64,000 bases of DNA from positions 1 to 64,000 of the forward strand of contig JAUICQ010000007.1 of assembly GCA_030427425.1 (NCBI GenBank), read 5' to 3'. Positions within the stretch are counted from its first letter, which is position 1. The number at the start of each line of letters is the position of its first letter. Positions 24,731-33,244 of the stretch are shown piece by piece. The stretch comes from Fimbriimonadia bacterium (lineage in GTDB: Bacteria > Armatimonadota > Fimbriimonadia > Fimbriimonadales > Fimbriimonadaceae). The position numbers were made by a program, and so were the translations under genes. The notes below the pieces were generated by a model, which was given only the letters and a program-made list of their open reading frames with translations, was not told where the DNA came from and ran no database searches.

Positions 24731-25003
24731 TTGGAACAATCGGCTATTTTAGATACAGCAAGACATGCTCTGGTTACTGCCATGATGGTGTCTGCTCCGG
24801 TTTTAGGAACAGCGCTAGTGGTGGGTTTAATGGTAAGCGTTTTCCAGTCCATTACACAGGTGCAGGAGATGACTCTTACGTTTGTGCCAAAGGCTCTGGC
24901 TTGTGCATTTGCATTGATGATATTTGGCAACTGGATTGTTACAACGATTTTAGCTCTGATACATTTTTGTTTTGAACAAATCGCTCATATAAGTAGACAA
25001 TGA
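24731..25003 (+). CDS. fliQ: Flagellar export protein FliQ
   Basis: A 90-residue, two-helix gate subunit. It starts at TTG (24731), five bases after GGAGG; there is no in-frame ATG upstream that avoids the fliP coding end. The conserved core APVLGTALVVGLMVSVFQSITQVQEMTLTFVPK (key parts GLMVSVFQ and TQVQEMTLTFVPK) is typical of FliQ. The 3' end overlaps the fliR start by 4 nt. Confidence 0.95.
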   Translation: MEQSAILDTARHALVTAMMVSAPVLGTALVVGLMVSVFQSITQVQEMTLTFVPKALACAFALMIFGNWIVTTILALIHFCFEQIAHISRQ

Positions 25004-25767
25004 AGTTAGATGCAAATAGTTTATATGCTTTTCTCATGGTATTGGTCCGGCTATCCATGCTAATTACCGTGTCTCAATTTTATGGGACATCTATACCAAG
25101 ACCTATCCGGAATATATTCTTGTTAAGTCTTAGTATGGCATTTTCATTAAGTTTATATGATAAAATTGGACCCGTTCCTGATACGCTTTATTTGTTTGTA
25201 TTAAGAGTATTGTTTGAGGGATTAGTAGGGATTGTAATAGGTTATATTATCTATCTTTTTTTTGCTATGGTTAATATGGCAGGCTCTTATTTTGATATAT
25301 CTATCGGGTTAGGTATGGCTCAACAGATGAACCCATTAACGGGTCATGAATCAACGATTATTTCTCGTATGGTATCTATGTTAATTGTGTTATACATGTT
25401 TATTATTAATGCGCATCATCTTATGTTTAGGGCATTTATTGATAGTTATAATCTTCCGATGGTACTTTCGATTAATGGAATTTCAGAAATGGTACAGACT
25501 TTTTCAACTACAATAAGTTGGTGTGTTCTTACCGCGGTACAGATAGCATCACCCGTATTGGCTTTAACGGCATGTGTTGATGTTGCATCTGGTATTGTAA
25601 ATAAATCGGTGCCTCTGATGCCGATCTACCTGATATCGTTACCTGTAAAAATAGCTCTTGGTTTGATAGTTATATCGTTTGGTTTACCTGCTTTTCTGGT
25701 TAGTTTTCAGAGTGCGTTTGAAGGTATTATCCAGTTTACGTATGAGATGTTAAAAAATTGGAAGTAA
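25000..25767 (+). CDS. fliR: Flagellar export protein FliR
   Basis: A 255-residue membrane protein with about six hydrophobic segments, completing the FliPQR gate. Recognisable parts are the internal DISIGLGMAQQMNP segment near residue 100, and a C-terminal region with PVLALTACVDVASGIVNKSVPLMPIYLISLPVKI (key parts DVASGIVNKSVP and LPVKI). Order and overlap with fliQ support the call. A 19-bp gap with AGGAGG precedes flhB. Confidence 0.93.
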   Translation: MKLDANSLYAFLMVLVRLSMLITVSQFYGTSIPRPIRNIFLLSLSMAFSLSLYDKIGPVPDTLYLFVLRVLFEGLVGIVIGYIIYLFFAMVNMAGSYFDISIGLGMAQQMNPLTGHESTIISRMVSMLIVLYMFIINAHHLMFRAFIDSYNLPMVLSINGISEMVQTFSTTISWCVLTAVQIASPVLALTACVDVASGIVNKSVPLMPIYLISLPVKIALGLIVISFGLPAFLVSFQSAFEGIIQFTYEMLKNWK

Positions 25768-25786
25768 TGTAGGAGGATTTTAATAG

Positions 25787-26851
25787 ATGGCACAAGATGA
25801 TGGTGAAAAGACTGAAGCCCCGACCGCCCGTCGGAGGTCGGAAGCGAGAAAAAAAGGTACAGTAGCGAAGTCGCAAGATTTAAATGGTGCGATTCTGATG
25901 TTACTATTTACATTTCTTATGCCGTTAATTTTACGGAATGCTGGGATGGATTTTGTAAGTGCTTTTCGTCGGGCATTAGGTTCTATACCAGCGGATATCA
26001 CAAATGCTAGTACAAGTGTCTATGTACTTTCAATTTTAGTGCCAGCGTCTAGAATTATCATTCCGGTAATGTTATCAGCGATGGTAATAGGTTTAGTGGT
26101 GAATTTTTCACAAGTAGGGATTGTATTTAGTGGGGAGCCATTGATTCCTAAGTTAGACAGGCTAAATCCATTGAACGGACTGAAACGCTTGTTTTCTGCA
26201 CGATCGTTAATGGAAGGTTTGAAAGTTATTGCTAAATCGGCTCTTTTTGGTTATATAGCTTGGGGTGTAATAAGTGATTCGTGGGAGATGTTTATTGGAT
26301 TTTCTCAGTTAACTCTTATGGCAACAGCATCTCAGGTTGGTAATATCATTAGAATAATTGCTCAGCGTGTTGCTGCGGTATGGCTTATTATTGCGATATT
26401 CGACTATGCTTTTCAGCGGTATCAGACAGAGAAATCTTTGAAAATGACCAAATACGAAGTAAAACGTGAGTTTCGTGATCAGGATGTTCCAGCAGAATTA
26501 AAGCAGGCGTTAGCGAAGAGACGGGCAAAGCTGTTGAAAGCAAGAACTCAAGATTTAGTAAAAGATGCGGATGTTATTGTAACTAATCCGGAACATTATT
26601 CGGTTGCGTTGAAGTATGAATCTAGTGAGATGATTGCTCCTATGGTGGTGGCAAAGGGTCAGGACTATTTAGCGTTGAAAATTCGTGAGATTGCTAGAGA
26701 TAATGATGTGCCGATTGTGCCTAATCCGCCTCTTGCTCGAGAGTTGTATAGTACATGTGATGTAGGCGATATGGTCCCTAAGAATCTGTTCCAAGCGGTT
26801 GCTGAAGTTCTGGCTTATGTTTATCGAGTACTTGGAAAGAAACCTAAATAA
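25787..26851 (+). CDS. flhB: Flagellar export switch protein FlhB
   Basis: A 354-residue protein that forms the export gate ring and switches substrate class. It starts with the family pattern DDGEKTEAPTARRRSEARKKG, has four membrane helices (about residues 30-210) and a cytoplasmic C-domain. The autocleavage site reads N267-P-E-H rather than the usual NPTH. The scissile Asn-Pro and the His are kept; the Thr position is changed. PNPPLAREL near residue 308 is also conserved. It is the last gene of the operon, with tRNA-Gly in the opposite orientation directly after it. Confidence 0.95.
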   Translation: MAQDDGEKTEAPTARRRSEARKKGTVAKSQDLNGAILMLLFTFLMPLILRNAGMDFVSAFRRALGSIPADITNASTSVYVLSILVPASRIIIPVMLSAMVIGLVVNFSQVGIVFSGEPLIPKLDRLNPLNGLKRLFSARSLMEGLKVIAKSALFGYIAWGVISDSWEMFIGFSQLTLMATASQVGNIIRIIAQRVAAVWLIIAIFDYAFQRYQTEKSLKMTKYEVKREFRDQDVPAELKQALAKRRAKLLKARTQDLVKDADVIVTNPEHYSVALKYESSEMIAPMVVAKGQDYLALKIREIARDNDVPIVPNPPLARELYSTCDVGDMVPKNLFQAVAEVLAYVYRVLGKKPK

Positions 26852-26869
26852 TTGTAGTTGGGAAGAAAA

Positions 26870-26944
26870 TGGAGCGGGAGAAGAGGTTCGAACTCTCGAC
26901 CCTCTCGTTGGCAACGAGATGCTCTACCACTGAGCTACTCCCGC
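26870..26944 (-). tRNA. tRNA-Gly (anticodon GCC)
   Basis: A full cloverleaf reads leftward: acceptor GCGGGAG/CTCCCGC, D-arm GCTCAGTGGTAGAGC, anticodon stem TCTCG/CGAGA with loop TTGCCAA, T-arm GAGAGTTCGAACCTCTT, discriminator T, and an encoded CCA. The 75 nt include CCA. The extended -10 TGGTAAAAT lies 15 nt upstream. Confidence 0.98.
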
Positions 26945-26958
26945 TCGTTTATATTCTT

Positions 26959-26967
26959 ATTTTACCA
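26959..26967 (-). promoter_or_regulatory. Extended -10 promoter of tRNA-Gly
   Basis: The minus strand reads TGGTAAAAT, 14 nt before the first tRNA base. It is one of three tRNA promoters here that define the extended -10 consensus. Confidence 0.6.
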
Positions 26968-27029
26968 GATAAAAATTGTGTTTGTTTTTTAGATTAGAGA
27001 AAATATATTAGAAATTTACATTAATTGGT

Positions 27030-27500
27030 TTAGAATCCACACTTGATGTTTCTCTTCTAAATGTGGATCCCATTCTAGGATGACGACCGAGTAGGCAGCT
27101 GAGTCATAGCTTTCGCCCCGCCTCTGATTTGTCATTCCGGAACGGAATCTAGTCTTAATGAATATTATTTTTCCTCATTGTCTTTGAACCCACACTTGGT
27201 GATGATATATCAATATGTGGATCCCCTTCGAGGATGACCGGCCGTGGGGAGCTGAGTCATAGCTTTAGTCCCGCCTCTGATTTGTCAGCCCACACTTGGT
27301 GATTTTCTTCTAAATGTGGGAGATACGTTATCAAATCACACCTCGCTTTTCCGTCACCCCTGAGACATAAAAATTCCGGGGTCTGGCCCGACATGTGAGG
27401 TTTTTAAAACGCCGGGAAGATGGTGGTAGTAAGGGGGTTATTGTTAAGTGTAGAATCCACTCTTGGTGATTGATTTATCCATGTATTCACTCCTCACACA
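27030..27500. repeat. Dispersed palindromic repeat modules, two and a half copies
   Basis: No gene was found between tRNA-Gly and the fucose synthase gene. Copies of CCACACTTGATG, GTGGATCCCATTCTAGGATG, GTCATTCCGGAACGGAATC, CCACACTTGGTGATGATATA and GGATCCCCTTCGAGGATGAC occur at about 27032-27150 and 27188-27320. A degraded piece (CCGGGGTCTGGCCC) lies near 27377. Confidence 0.85.
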
Positions 27501-27560
27501 TAAAAAAAAACGATCATTTAACCAATATATATAACAGTACAGATTTTGATTGGTGGATGA

Positions 27561-28511
27561 ATGAGTAAACTTCCGAAGAACGCTAAAATATACATTGCTG
27601 GCCATAGAGGCTTATTAGGTACTGCACTGTTAAAGACACTTAATAATGCTGGTTATAATAATTTATTATTTAGAACTAGTTCTGAATTAGATTTAACGAA
27701 TCAGGAGCATACACATAAGTTTTTGCGGGATGAGAAGCCAGATGTAGTTATTTTAGCTGCTGGGAAAGTTGGTGGAATACATGCGAACCGTACTTATCCA
27801 GCCGATTTCATTGGTATCAATCTAATTATAGAGCACAATGTTATTTGGGGAAGTTATTTAGCAGGGGTTCCGAAATTAGTATTTACGAATAGTAGTTGTG
27901 CATATCCACGTGATGTGCCTCAGCCATTAAAAGAAGAAGCAATGCTCAGTTCTTATCCTGAGACAACAAATCAGGGTTATGCGGTAGCCAAGATTGCTGG
28001 TACGATGTTGATTAATGCGCTTCGCCAACAGCATGGAGTGGATTATTTTTCTACGATGCTCTGCAGTATGTACGGTCCGCGAGATAATTACGATTTAAAT
28101 AATTCTCATGTTATTCCAGCTCTTATCAGAAAGTTTCATGAAGCATTGCCAGATAAGCCTGTATTGTTATGGGGTACTGGTGTTGCTAAGCGAGAGTTTC
28201 TCCATTCTGAGGATGCTGCAGATGGGATATTATTTTTATTGAACAATGGTCATCCTTACGATTATATTAATTTAGGTTCTGGAATATCTGTAAGCATTAA
28301 AGAGTTAGCGAGGCAGATTCAGCAGACGGTGGGTCATAAGGGGGATATTTTATGGGATGTAACGATGCCGGACGGTCATCCTGCTAAGATATTGGATACT
28401 ACTAGGATTAATCAGTTGGGTTGGAAGCAGAAGATAACTCTAAAGCAGGGACTAGAGTCTGCTTACGATTACTATAAATTCGAAGTAGCCGATTGTGGTG
28501 TGAAAAAATAG
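27561..28511 (+). CDS. fcl: GDP-L-fucose synthase
   Basis: An SDR-type epimerase-reductase that makes GDP-L-fucose from GDP-4-keto-6-deoxy-mannose. The 316-residue protein has the NADP-binding IAGHRGLLGTAL (12-23), DVVILAAGKVGGIHANRTYP near residue 66, the catalytic Ser in SSCAYP, and the YxxxK pair in GYAVAKIAG. The fucose-synthase segment SMYGPRDNYDLNNSHVIPALIRKF (key parts MYGPRDNYD and SHVIPALI) is near residue 173. No gmd gene is in the window. The product would feed glycan or LPS synthesis. Confidence 0.96.
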   Translation: MSKLPKNAKIYIAGHRGLLGTALLKTLNNAGYNNLLFRTSSELDLTNQEHTHKFLRDEKPDVVILAAGKVGGIHANRTYPADFIGINLIIEHNVIWGSYLAGVPKLVFTNSSCAYPRDVPQPLKEEAMLSSYPETTNQGYAVAKIAGTMLINALRQQHGVDYFSTMLCSMYGPRDNYDLNNSHVIPALIRKFHEALPDKPVLLWGTGVAKREFLHSEDAADGILFLLNNGHPYDYINLGSGISVSIKELARQIQQTVGHKGDILWDVTMPDGHPAKILDTTRINQLGWKQKITLKQGLESAYDYYKFEVADCGVKK

Positions 28512-28796
28512 AAGTCGGGTTGAGTAAGTAGTTTATTAGATAATAGATTAAGTGATATGGGTGTAGTTAATAATTATTTATGATGTTTAGTGGTGTTATA
28601 GTGCTTGCTTTCATAAAATAATATATTTTTAGACTCTCTGTGATAGTTCGCCATAGTATTTATGTCCAAACTTTAAAAAGCTTCAGATTATCTCTGGGCA
28701 TTTATTACTATTGTTGCAAACCTGAAACTGCGCGTTATGGAAATAAAAAGGTAATATTTTTATGCAATACATATTTATGTTTTGCTGCATAGAAAT
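28512..28796. other. AT-rich intergenic stretch, no feature recognised
   Basis: About 285 bp between fcl and the next secreted-protein gene. I see no repeat-family module, RNA gene, convincing ORF or strong terminator here. Confidence 0.5.
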
Positions 28797-29618
28797 ATGA
28801 AAAGAATATTTTTTTTATCTTGTATTTATATTGTGGTTTTCAATGCTGTTTCTGCAGCTAAGAATGAAGTGAGAGTGTCTTCTGTTTCAGATCTTCCTTA
28901 TGAATTACAAAGGGAGGTACTAGCGTTAGTTCCTTGGACAGTAAAAATAGAGAATCTTGATATTATCCAGAAAAACCTGTTGACGGAATGTATCGATATC
29001 AGAAGACAAGTTTCTTTCTTGCCTGAAAGAATTAAATTGTTCTCTGAAATTCCTGATATCGAGGTGGATAGAGGGGTTTTAGAGATGGAGGAGGCTTTAG
29101 ATAGCATTCTTCCAAAATCTTCCCAGTCGTCTTATTCAATAGTGATTCCGATTCAAGAAATATATGCCTATTTAGAAGTAATAGAGGTTCATGCAGATAA
29201 AGCTGTATGGTCGAAAGGATTGGTGTGTTATAGTTGTAGTGAATATGGTTCTGGAGGAAATTGGCAAGAAGATAGCTGTTCAGATGTTCAAAAACTGAAC
29301 AGTTTAAATAGAAAAATAAAAAGAACTATTAATGAGTTGGACTTTATTCTGGATAAATTAAGCGAGTTTCTTGTTAAGTGTGATGATTCCGGTATAGATG
29401 TAACGACAAATATAAGTGAGAGCGAATTAAATGTTGTAAGAGAGAGAATAGAAAAATTGTTGTCACTGAGCTGTTTATTCCCGTATACTCATCCAGCAGT
29501 TACCCGCAGTAGTACGCTTGATGGTTTTTGGGTAGAGCGAGCTGGAGCTGTTCATGGTATCCCTGTTCGATTGAATAATATGTATCTGTGTAAGTTGTTG
29601 AGCCCGCCTTTTATTTAG
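28797..29618 (+). CDS. Secreted protein of unknown function, 273 aa, with an F-box-like N-terminal motif
   Basis: The start is set at the ATG of MKRIFFLSCIYIVVF; an in-frame TTG five codons earlier is less likely. The signal peptide ends near SAA. Directly after it, DLPYELQREVLALVPW (about residues 33-48) resembles the LPxEL..IL..LP core of eukaryotic F-box motifs; this is weak on its own. The rest is helical and acidic with a few Cys (CYSCSE, SCSD). The gene converges on the Lon-like gene with a long hairpin between them. Confidence 0.65.
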   Translation: MKRIFFLSCIYIVVFNAVSAAKNEVRVSSVSDLPYELQREVLALVPWTVKIENLDIIQKNLLTECIDIRRQVSFLPERIKLFSEIPDIEVDRGVLEMEEALDSILPKSSQSSYSIVIPIQEIYAYLEVIEVHADKAVWSKGLVCYSCSEYGSGGNWQEDSCSDVQKLNSLNRKIKRTINELDFILDKLSEFLVKCDDSGIDVTTNISESELNVVRERIEKLLSLSCLFPYTHPAVTRSSTLDGFWVERAGAVHGIPVRLNNMYLCKLLSPPFI

Positions 29619-29723
29619 ATATTCTGAGATAGAGAGAATTGATTATTAAGCGTTATCGATTTTTTGGCGAGCAGAATCCCTATTTGTTTTAAGTGTGATA
29701 AACGTCAAGTGTTTAGTGATATA

Positions 29724-29764
29724 CGAGGGTAATAATGCTGATTGAATCAGCATTATTACCCTCG
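29724..29764. terminator. Bidirectional hairpin between convergent genes
   Basis: A perfect 18-bp stem CGAGGGTAATAATGCTGA and its complement close a 5-nt loop. It is placed between the secreted-protein gene and the Lon-like gene. No T-run follows on either side, so it may act as a transcript-end stabiliser. Confidence 0.7.
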
Positions 29765-29778
29765 GGTGTTATGCGAGT

Positions 29779-32316
29779 TTATAGATACATATTTAGTGAT
29801 TTCCAACTATGTGTATCTACAGTTTTGCCCTTTAAGAGCTCTTCTATTACCTTAGTTGTAACTACAACTTGGGCTTGGTGTATAATTTCATCCCCATTGA
29901 AGAAGTAGTTAAATATAATTTTTTCAACTAATCCGTTTACTATTTTTTCTAGTTCTCTCACCCCTTCTTCTTTTGTATAGTTATTAATAAGGAACTCTAT
30001 AGCATCGTTTTCGAATGACACCTCTGATTCATGAATATGATAAGATTCTAGAACTTTAGGAATGATATGTTTTTTTGCTATCTCAAGTTTTTCTTCGTTT
30101 GAATAGCCCGGAACGGTAATTACTTCCATCCTATCCATTAAGGGTGCAGGTATTCCACTTAAACCGTTAGCTGTGCATATAAAGACACACTTGCCCAGAT
30201 TGAATTCTATATCTATGTAGTGATCTGAAAAGGTTTTGTTCTCTTTTGGATCTAGTATTTCTAGCATAGACGATAGAACACCTTCGCTTTCGAATCCATC
30301 TGCAGAAGTATTCACTTTATCAACTTCATCTAGAACGATTACCGGATTGTTTGTTTTGCATTCTCGCATTTTCTTGATAATAGCTCCAGGTTCCGCTCCT
30401 ACATAAGTTTTGCGGAATCCTACCAGGTTCGTAGCTCTTCTTACCGAACCTAGTGATATTTTAATGCATTTTTTGTTCAATGCTCTAGCAATGCTCTGTG
30501 CGATACTAGTTTTTCCTGTTCCAGGCGGACCCACCAGGCAGAGTATGGTGCCTCTATCATTTGTGGATTCGATGTAGGGAGGAGCTTCTTCTAATTGAGA
30601 GGCTTTAGCGATTCCTACATCTGAATGACTTCTGAATTTCATATTTGTAGTTCTCTTCAGTACAAGCTGATTGCTAATGTCGTCAGAGCATTCCGTATTT
30701 TCAGATTCATTATCTGATGCTTCATCCATTTCTGTATTGGTATCTGTATTGTCTAACTCTGTATTAATAGTAGAAGTCTCTTCACCCTCAGTGTCTGCAA
30801 TTTCGTCATCTTTTTGAGAGTTGAATGGTGGCACGCCACTTTTTCGATGACTCCGTAGTATCATTCCTGCTAAGTACTCTTTGATACGTTGTTTAACTTC
30901 ATCCTGACCGTAGTGAGATGCATCCAGACACTCGGTCATGATTCTCATATTTAAACAATCGGGTGTGCTAGTTGTCCAGGGCAGTTTTAGCAGCCATTCT
31001 TCAATATATACTCTAGAACAGTGTTTATCTTGTCCAGTGTTTACATCCTTAATTCTTTCATACTCTCTCAATGCTGCTTCTTCAACGCGTTGAGGTAGTT
31101 TAGCTGAAAGAATTTTTTGTTTTAAATCTTCATCGCCACTGTTTATTCCAGACATCCCTGGTGTTCTTAGTACTAAAGCTAATGCTTTAGGTGCGGGTGC
31201 AGGTGAGGCACTTTTGGTTTTTTTGGTATCACTCTGGTTTTCTTCAGAGTTGTCATTTGGTCTTTTAGCAGATTCAGATTTACTATCGGATTCATCAGCG
31301 CTTTTTTTTTCACTGTCAGAACTTTTTTCACCTTCACCTTCACCTTCACCTTCACTTTCATCATCATCAGACGATGGTGCTTTGGAACTTAAAGGTGCAG
31401 TGGGACAGCTTATGTTATCTTTTGTTATTGAATGTATGCTTGGTATGAGACATCTTTGAAATTTTTGTTGAACTATATTCACCATCATGAGATGTCTTTG
31501 TAGAGCATTGTTAATAATGAAATGTTCTTTGGTTGAGAGAAAATGTTCTTTATTACAGAGTTCGTCATCATCCATGCATGCGACATCAATCGCTCTTATT
31601 TCCGATATTGCTTGTAGTGCGAATCTTGGTTCGGAAATATGTTCGTTGCTAATAATACCCAGATTTGAACCTTTAATGGGTCTATCGTGAATCATGAGAT
31701 CATTAGAGCTGTCTATATTGCTTGTATTTGGGTGCAGATCTCCTTGAATCATCTGTTTTAGCATTCCACTTCTAAAGCTTACTTCTATAAAATTATTATC
31801 TGTCAGTCCAAGGTTATCAGAGCTGCCATCAGGAATATTTTTGAAATAAAGTTTAAAGTATACAATACCATCTTTTTCAAAGAAGTCTGCCAGACCGTTG
31901 GTTGGGCAGAGCATCGTGTCTGCTCTTAATCCGATGCCTTGTGTTGCCATAAATGCTACTCTGGCGTTGTCGGAAATATCTGCAGGCGCGCCGAATTCAT
32001 CTGTATATAAGTGCCAATGGGATAATGGCCTAGATTCTTCATTCTCACTTGTTAGCTTATGGAGAGGTTGTGCTAAAAAAATTTCAAGTTGATACTCTTC
32101 TGTTTGCATGGTACTTTGCTGAGCAGCAAGAGGAATATGTCTTGTTGTTGGATCTAGTTTAATTGTACATTTCAGGCATGTATGTTCTAGTAAGTCCTCA
32201 AAAGCAATAGTGGTATTGGGATCTTCAGTCGCTGCCAGGTTGGTAGTTAAGCATGTTAACACACATACTATTAAGGTGAAAAATCTGTTTACATTATTAA
32301 GATATGCTATTTTCAT
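29779..32316 (-). CDS. Exported Lon-like AAA+ ATPase lacking the protease domain
   Basis: An 845-residue protein. It begins with a Sec-type signal (about residues 1-29: NNVNRFFTLIVCVLTCLTTNLA), not found in bacterial Lon. A long non-Lon region carries an acidic Asp/Glu/Ser tract near residues 318-350. From about residue 470 it becomes Lon-like: LDASHYGQDEVKQRIKEYLAG, then Walker A GPPGTGKT (596-603), Walker B VIVLDEVDK, the sensor-1 region FICTANGL, the arginine segment PLMDRMEV, and sensor-2 GVRELEKIV. It ends at VTTKVIEELL, exactly where the Lon Ser-Lys protease domain would start. Residues 351-368 (KR, 12 residues, KKTK) fit a bipartite nuclear-localisation pattern. An ATPase outside the cytoplasm only makes sense if it reaches a host cell, or if the signal acts as an anchor. 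Confidence 0.8.
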   Translation of the reverse strand: MKIAYLNNVNRFFTLIVCVLTCLTTNLAATEDPNTTIAFEDLLEHTCLKCTIKLDPTTRHIPLAAQQSTMQTEEYQLEIFLAQPLHKLTSENEESRPLSHWHLYTDEFGAPADISDNARVAFMATQGIGLRADTMLCPTNGLADFFEKDGIVYFKLYFKNIPDGSSDNLGLTDNNFIEVSFRSGMLKQMIQGDLHPNTSNIDSSNDLMIHDRPIKGSNLGIISNEHISEPRFALQAISEIRAIDVACMDDDELCNKEHFLSTKEHFIINNALQRHLMMVNIVQQKFQRCLIPSIHSITKDNISCPTAPLSSKAPSSDDDESEGEGEGEGEKSSDSEKKSADESDSKSESAKRPNDNSEENQSDTKKTKSASPAPAPKALALVLRTPGMSGINSGDEDLKQKILSAKLPQRVEEAALREYERIKDVNTGQDKHCSRVYIEEWLLKLPWTTSTPDCLNMRIMTECLDASHYGQDEVKQRIKEYLAGMILRSHRKSGVPPFNSQKDDEIADTEGEETSTINTELDNTDTNTEMDEASDNESENTECSDDISNQLVLKRTTNMKFRSHSDVGIAKASQLEEAPPYIESTNDRGTILCLVGPPGTGKTSIAQSIARALNKKCIKISLGSVRRATNLVGFRKTYVGAEPGAIIKKMRECKTNNPVIVLDEVDKVNTSADGFESEGVLSSMLEILDPKENKTFSDHYIDIEFNLGKCVFICTANGLSGIPAPLMDRMEVITVPGYSNEEKLEIAKKHIIPKVLESYHIHESEVSFENDAIEFLINNYTKEEGVRELEKIVNGLVEKIIFNYFFNGDEIIHQAQVVVTTKVIEELLKGKTVDTHSWKSLNMYL

Positions 32317-32440
32317 TTGTTCCCTCTTGCAAAGAATATTATTTTAATGAAACATCGGTTCAAATTCCTATTTGCTGTATAGTTTTGTAGGAAACCAGTG
32401 AATAATTTTGAGATTATCAACGGTAATTAAGCTAGTTTTT

Positions 32441-32557
32441 ATGAAGTATAAGAAGATTTGTAATGAAGTTGAGAGGGTTGAATGTACAAAATGCAGACCT
32501 AAATACGGTACCATTAGTATTAGGAGTATTATTTATTTTCGGAAGTATATTTTATGA
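32441..32557 (+). CDS. Possible 38-residue ORF coupled to the next gene
   Basis: ATG at 32441 opens a 38-codon frame whose TGA overlaps the next ATG (ATGA). The product would be MKYKKICNEVERVECTKC and on, basic with a CxxC pair. There is no Shine-Dalgarno and no homology I recognise, so it may be a chance ORF. Confidence 0.2.
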   Translation: MKYKKICNEVERVECTKCRPKYGTISIRSIIYFRKYIL

Positions 32558-33129
32558 TAACATGTTCATTAGCAAAACCTGAGGCCACATTAGATCAGAT
32601 AAGAAAGATGTATCCAAAATTAAACGCAACAGATTCTTCTCTTGTTGCAACCGCTTTAGTGCTTAGTGGGAGATATGCTTATCTCGGTTATAATGGTGAG
32701 ACATTTTCTTGGCCTGAAGATATTGAGAGAATGGCTCGTACTATTTTGCCAGAGGTGCTCATAATTGGTGAAACAATCACTGAAGCTAACAAAAAGAATG
32801 CCAAGAGTGGAGATGAACCGGAGTATCCAGAAGCATCTATCAATCTGGTGCCTAATTTTAATAAGGCTGAAGAGTTTTTAAAAGAGAGAGACGATCTTTC
32901 TAGTTTAATAAGTAAGTTGTTAGAAGAAGGAGTTGAGTATAGCTATTCTCCTAATGACATCGGCTGGCAGTGGGCACTAGAAAAAGTGAACTGGAACGTT
33001 CTTAGTGATGGAAAAGTGGGTAGAAGAGTTAAGTTTAATATCCAATTTTCAGATAATTCTGTTGCTGTAGAAGCTGGTAGTAATGCAAAGAAAAAGAAGG
33101 CTAAAAAGAAAGCCGCAGCCACTGCTTAA
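32554..33129 (+). CDS. Protein of unknown function, 191 aa, with a Lys-rich tail
   Basis: I do not recognise a family. It is mostly helical and acidic, with no signal peptide or membrane helix. The last 18 residues are a basic tail (KKKKAKKKAAATA), which could bind nucleic acid or a membrane surface. It stands between the Lon-like gene, divergently oriented, and a degenerate aldo/keto reductase-like gene. No ribosome-binding site is evident; the start codon overlaps the TGA of a possible small ORF. A short repeat-family hairpin follows its stop. Confidence 0.6.
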   Translation: MITCSLAKPEATLDQIRKMYPKLNATDSSLVATALVLSGRYAYLGYNGETFSWPEDIERMARTILPEVLIIGETITEANKKNAKSGDEPEYPEASINLVPNFNKAEEFLKERDDLSSLISKLLEEGVEYSYSPNDIGWQWALEKVNWNVLSDGKVGRRVKFNIQFSDNSVAVEAGSNAKKKKAKKKAAATA

Positions 33130-33154
33130 GGCAGAGCCTTTGCTGAAATTTTAG

Positions 33155-33222
33155 CATTTCAGCCACATCCTAATTTGTCGCCCCGACATTGTATATCGTC
33201 GGGGACCATGTCCTTCTAAACA
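33155..33222. repeat. Single repeat-family hairpin module
   Basis: CCCCGAC (33181-33187) and GTCGGGG (33198-33204) form a 7-bp G/C stem around ATTGTATATC. They are flanked by TGTCG and GACCATG, matching the ATATACAACGTCGGGG module near 58.4 kb. Confidence 0.6.
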
Positions 33223-33244
33223 AGTAGTGCCTCTAATCAATGAA

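Noticed and set aside
31179-31367. A Lys/Val-rich ORF (MMMKVKVKVKVK) on the minus strand
   Set aside because: It is a different frame of the GGTGAAGGTGAAGG-type low-complexity tract inside the Lon-like gene, not a gene.
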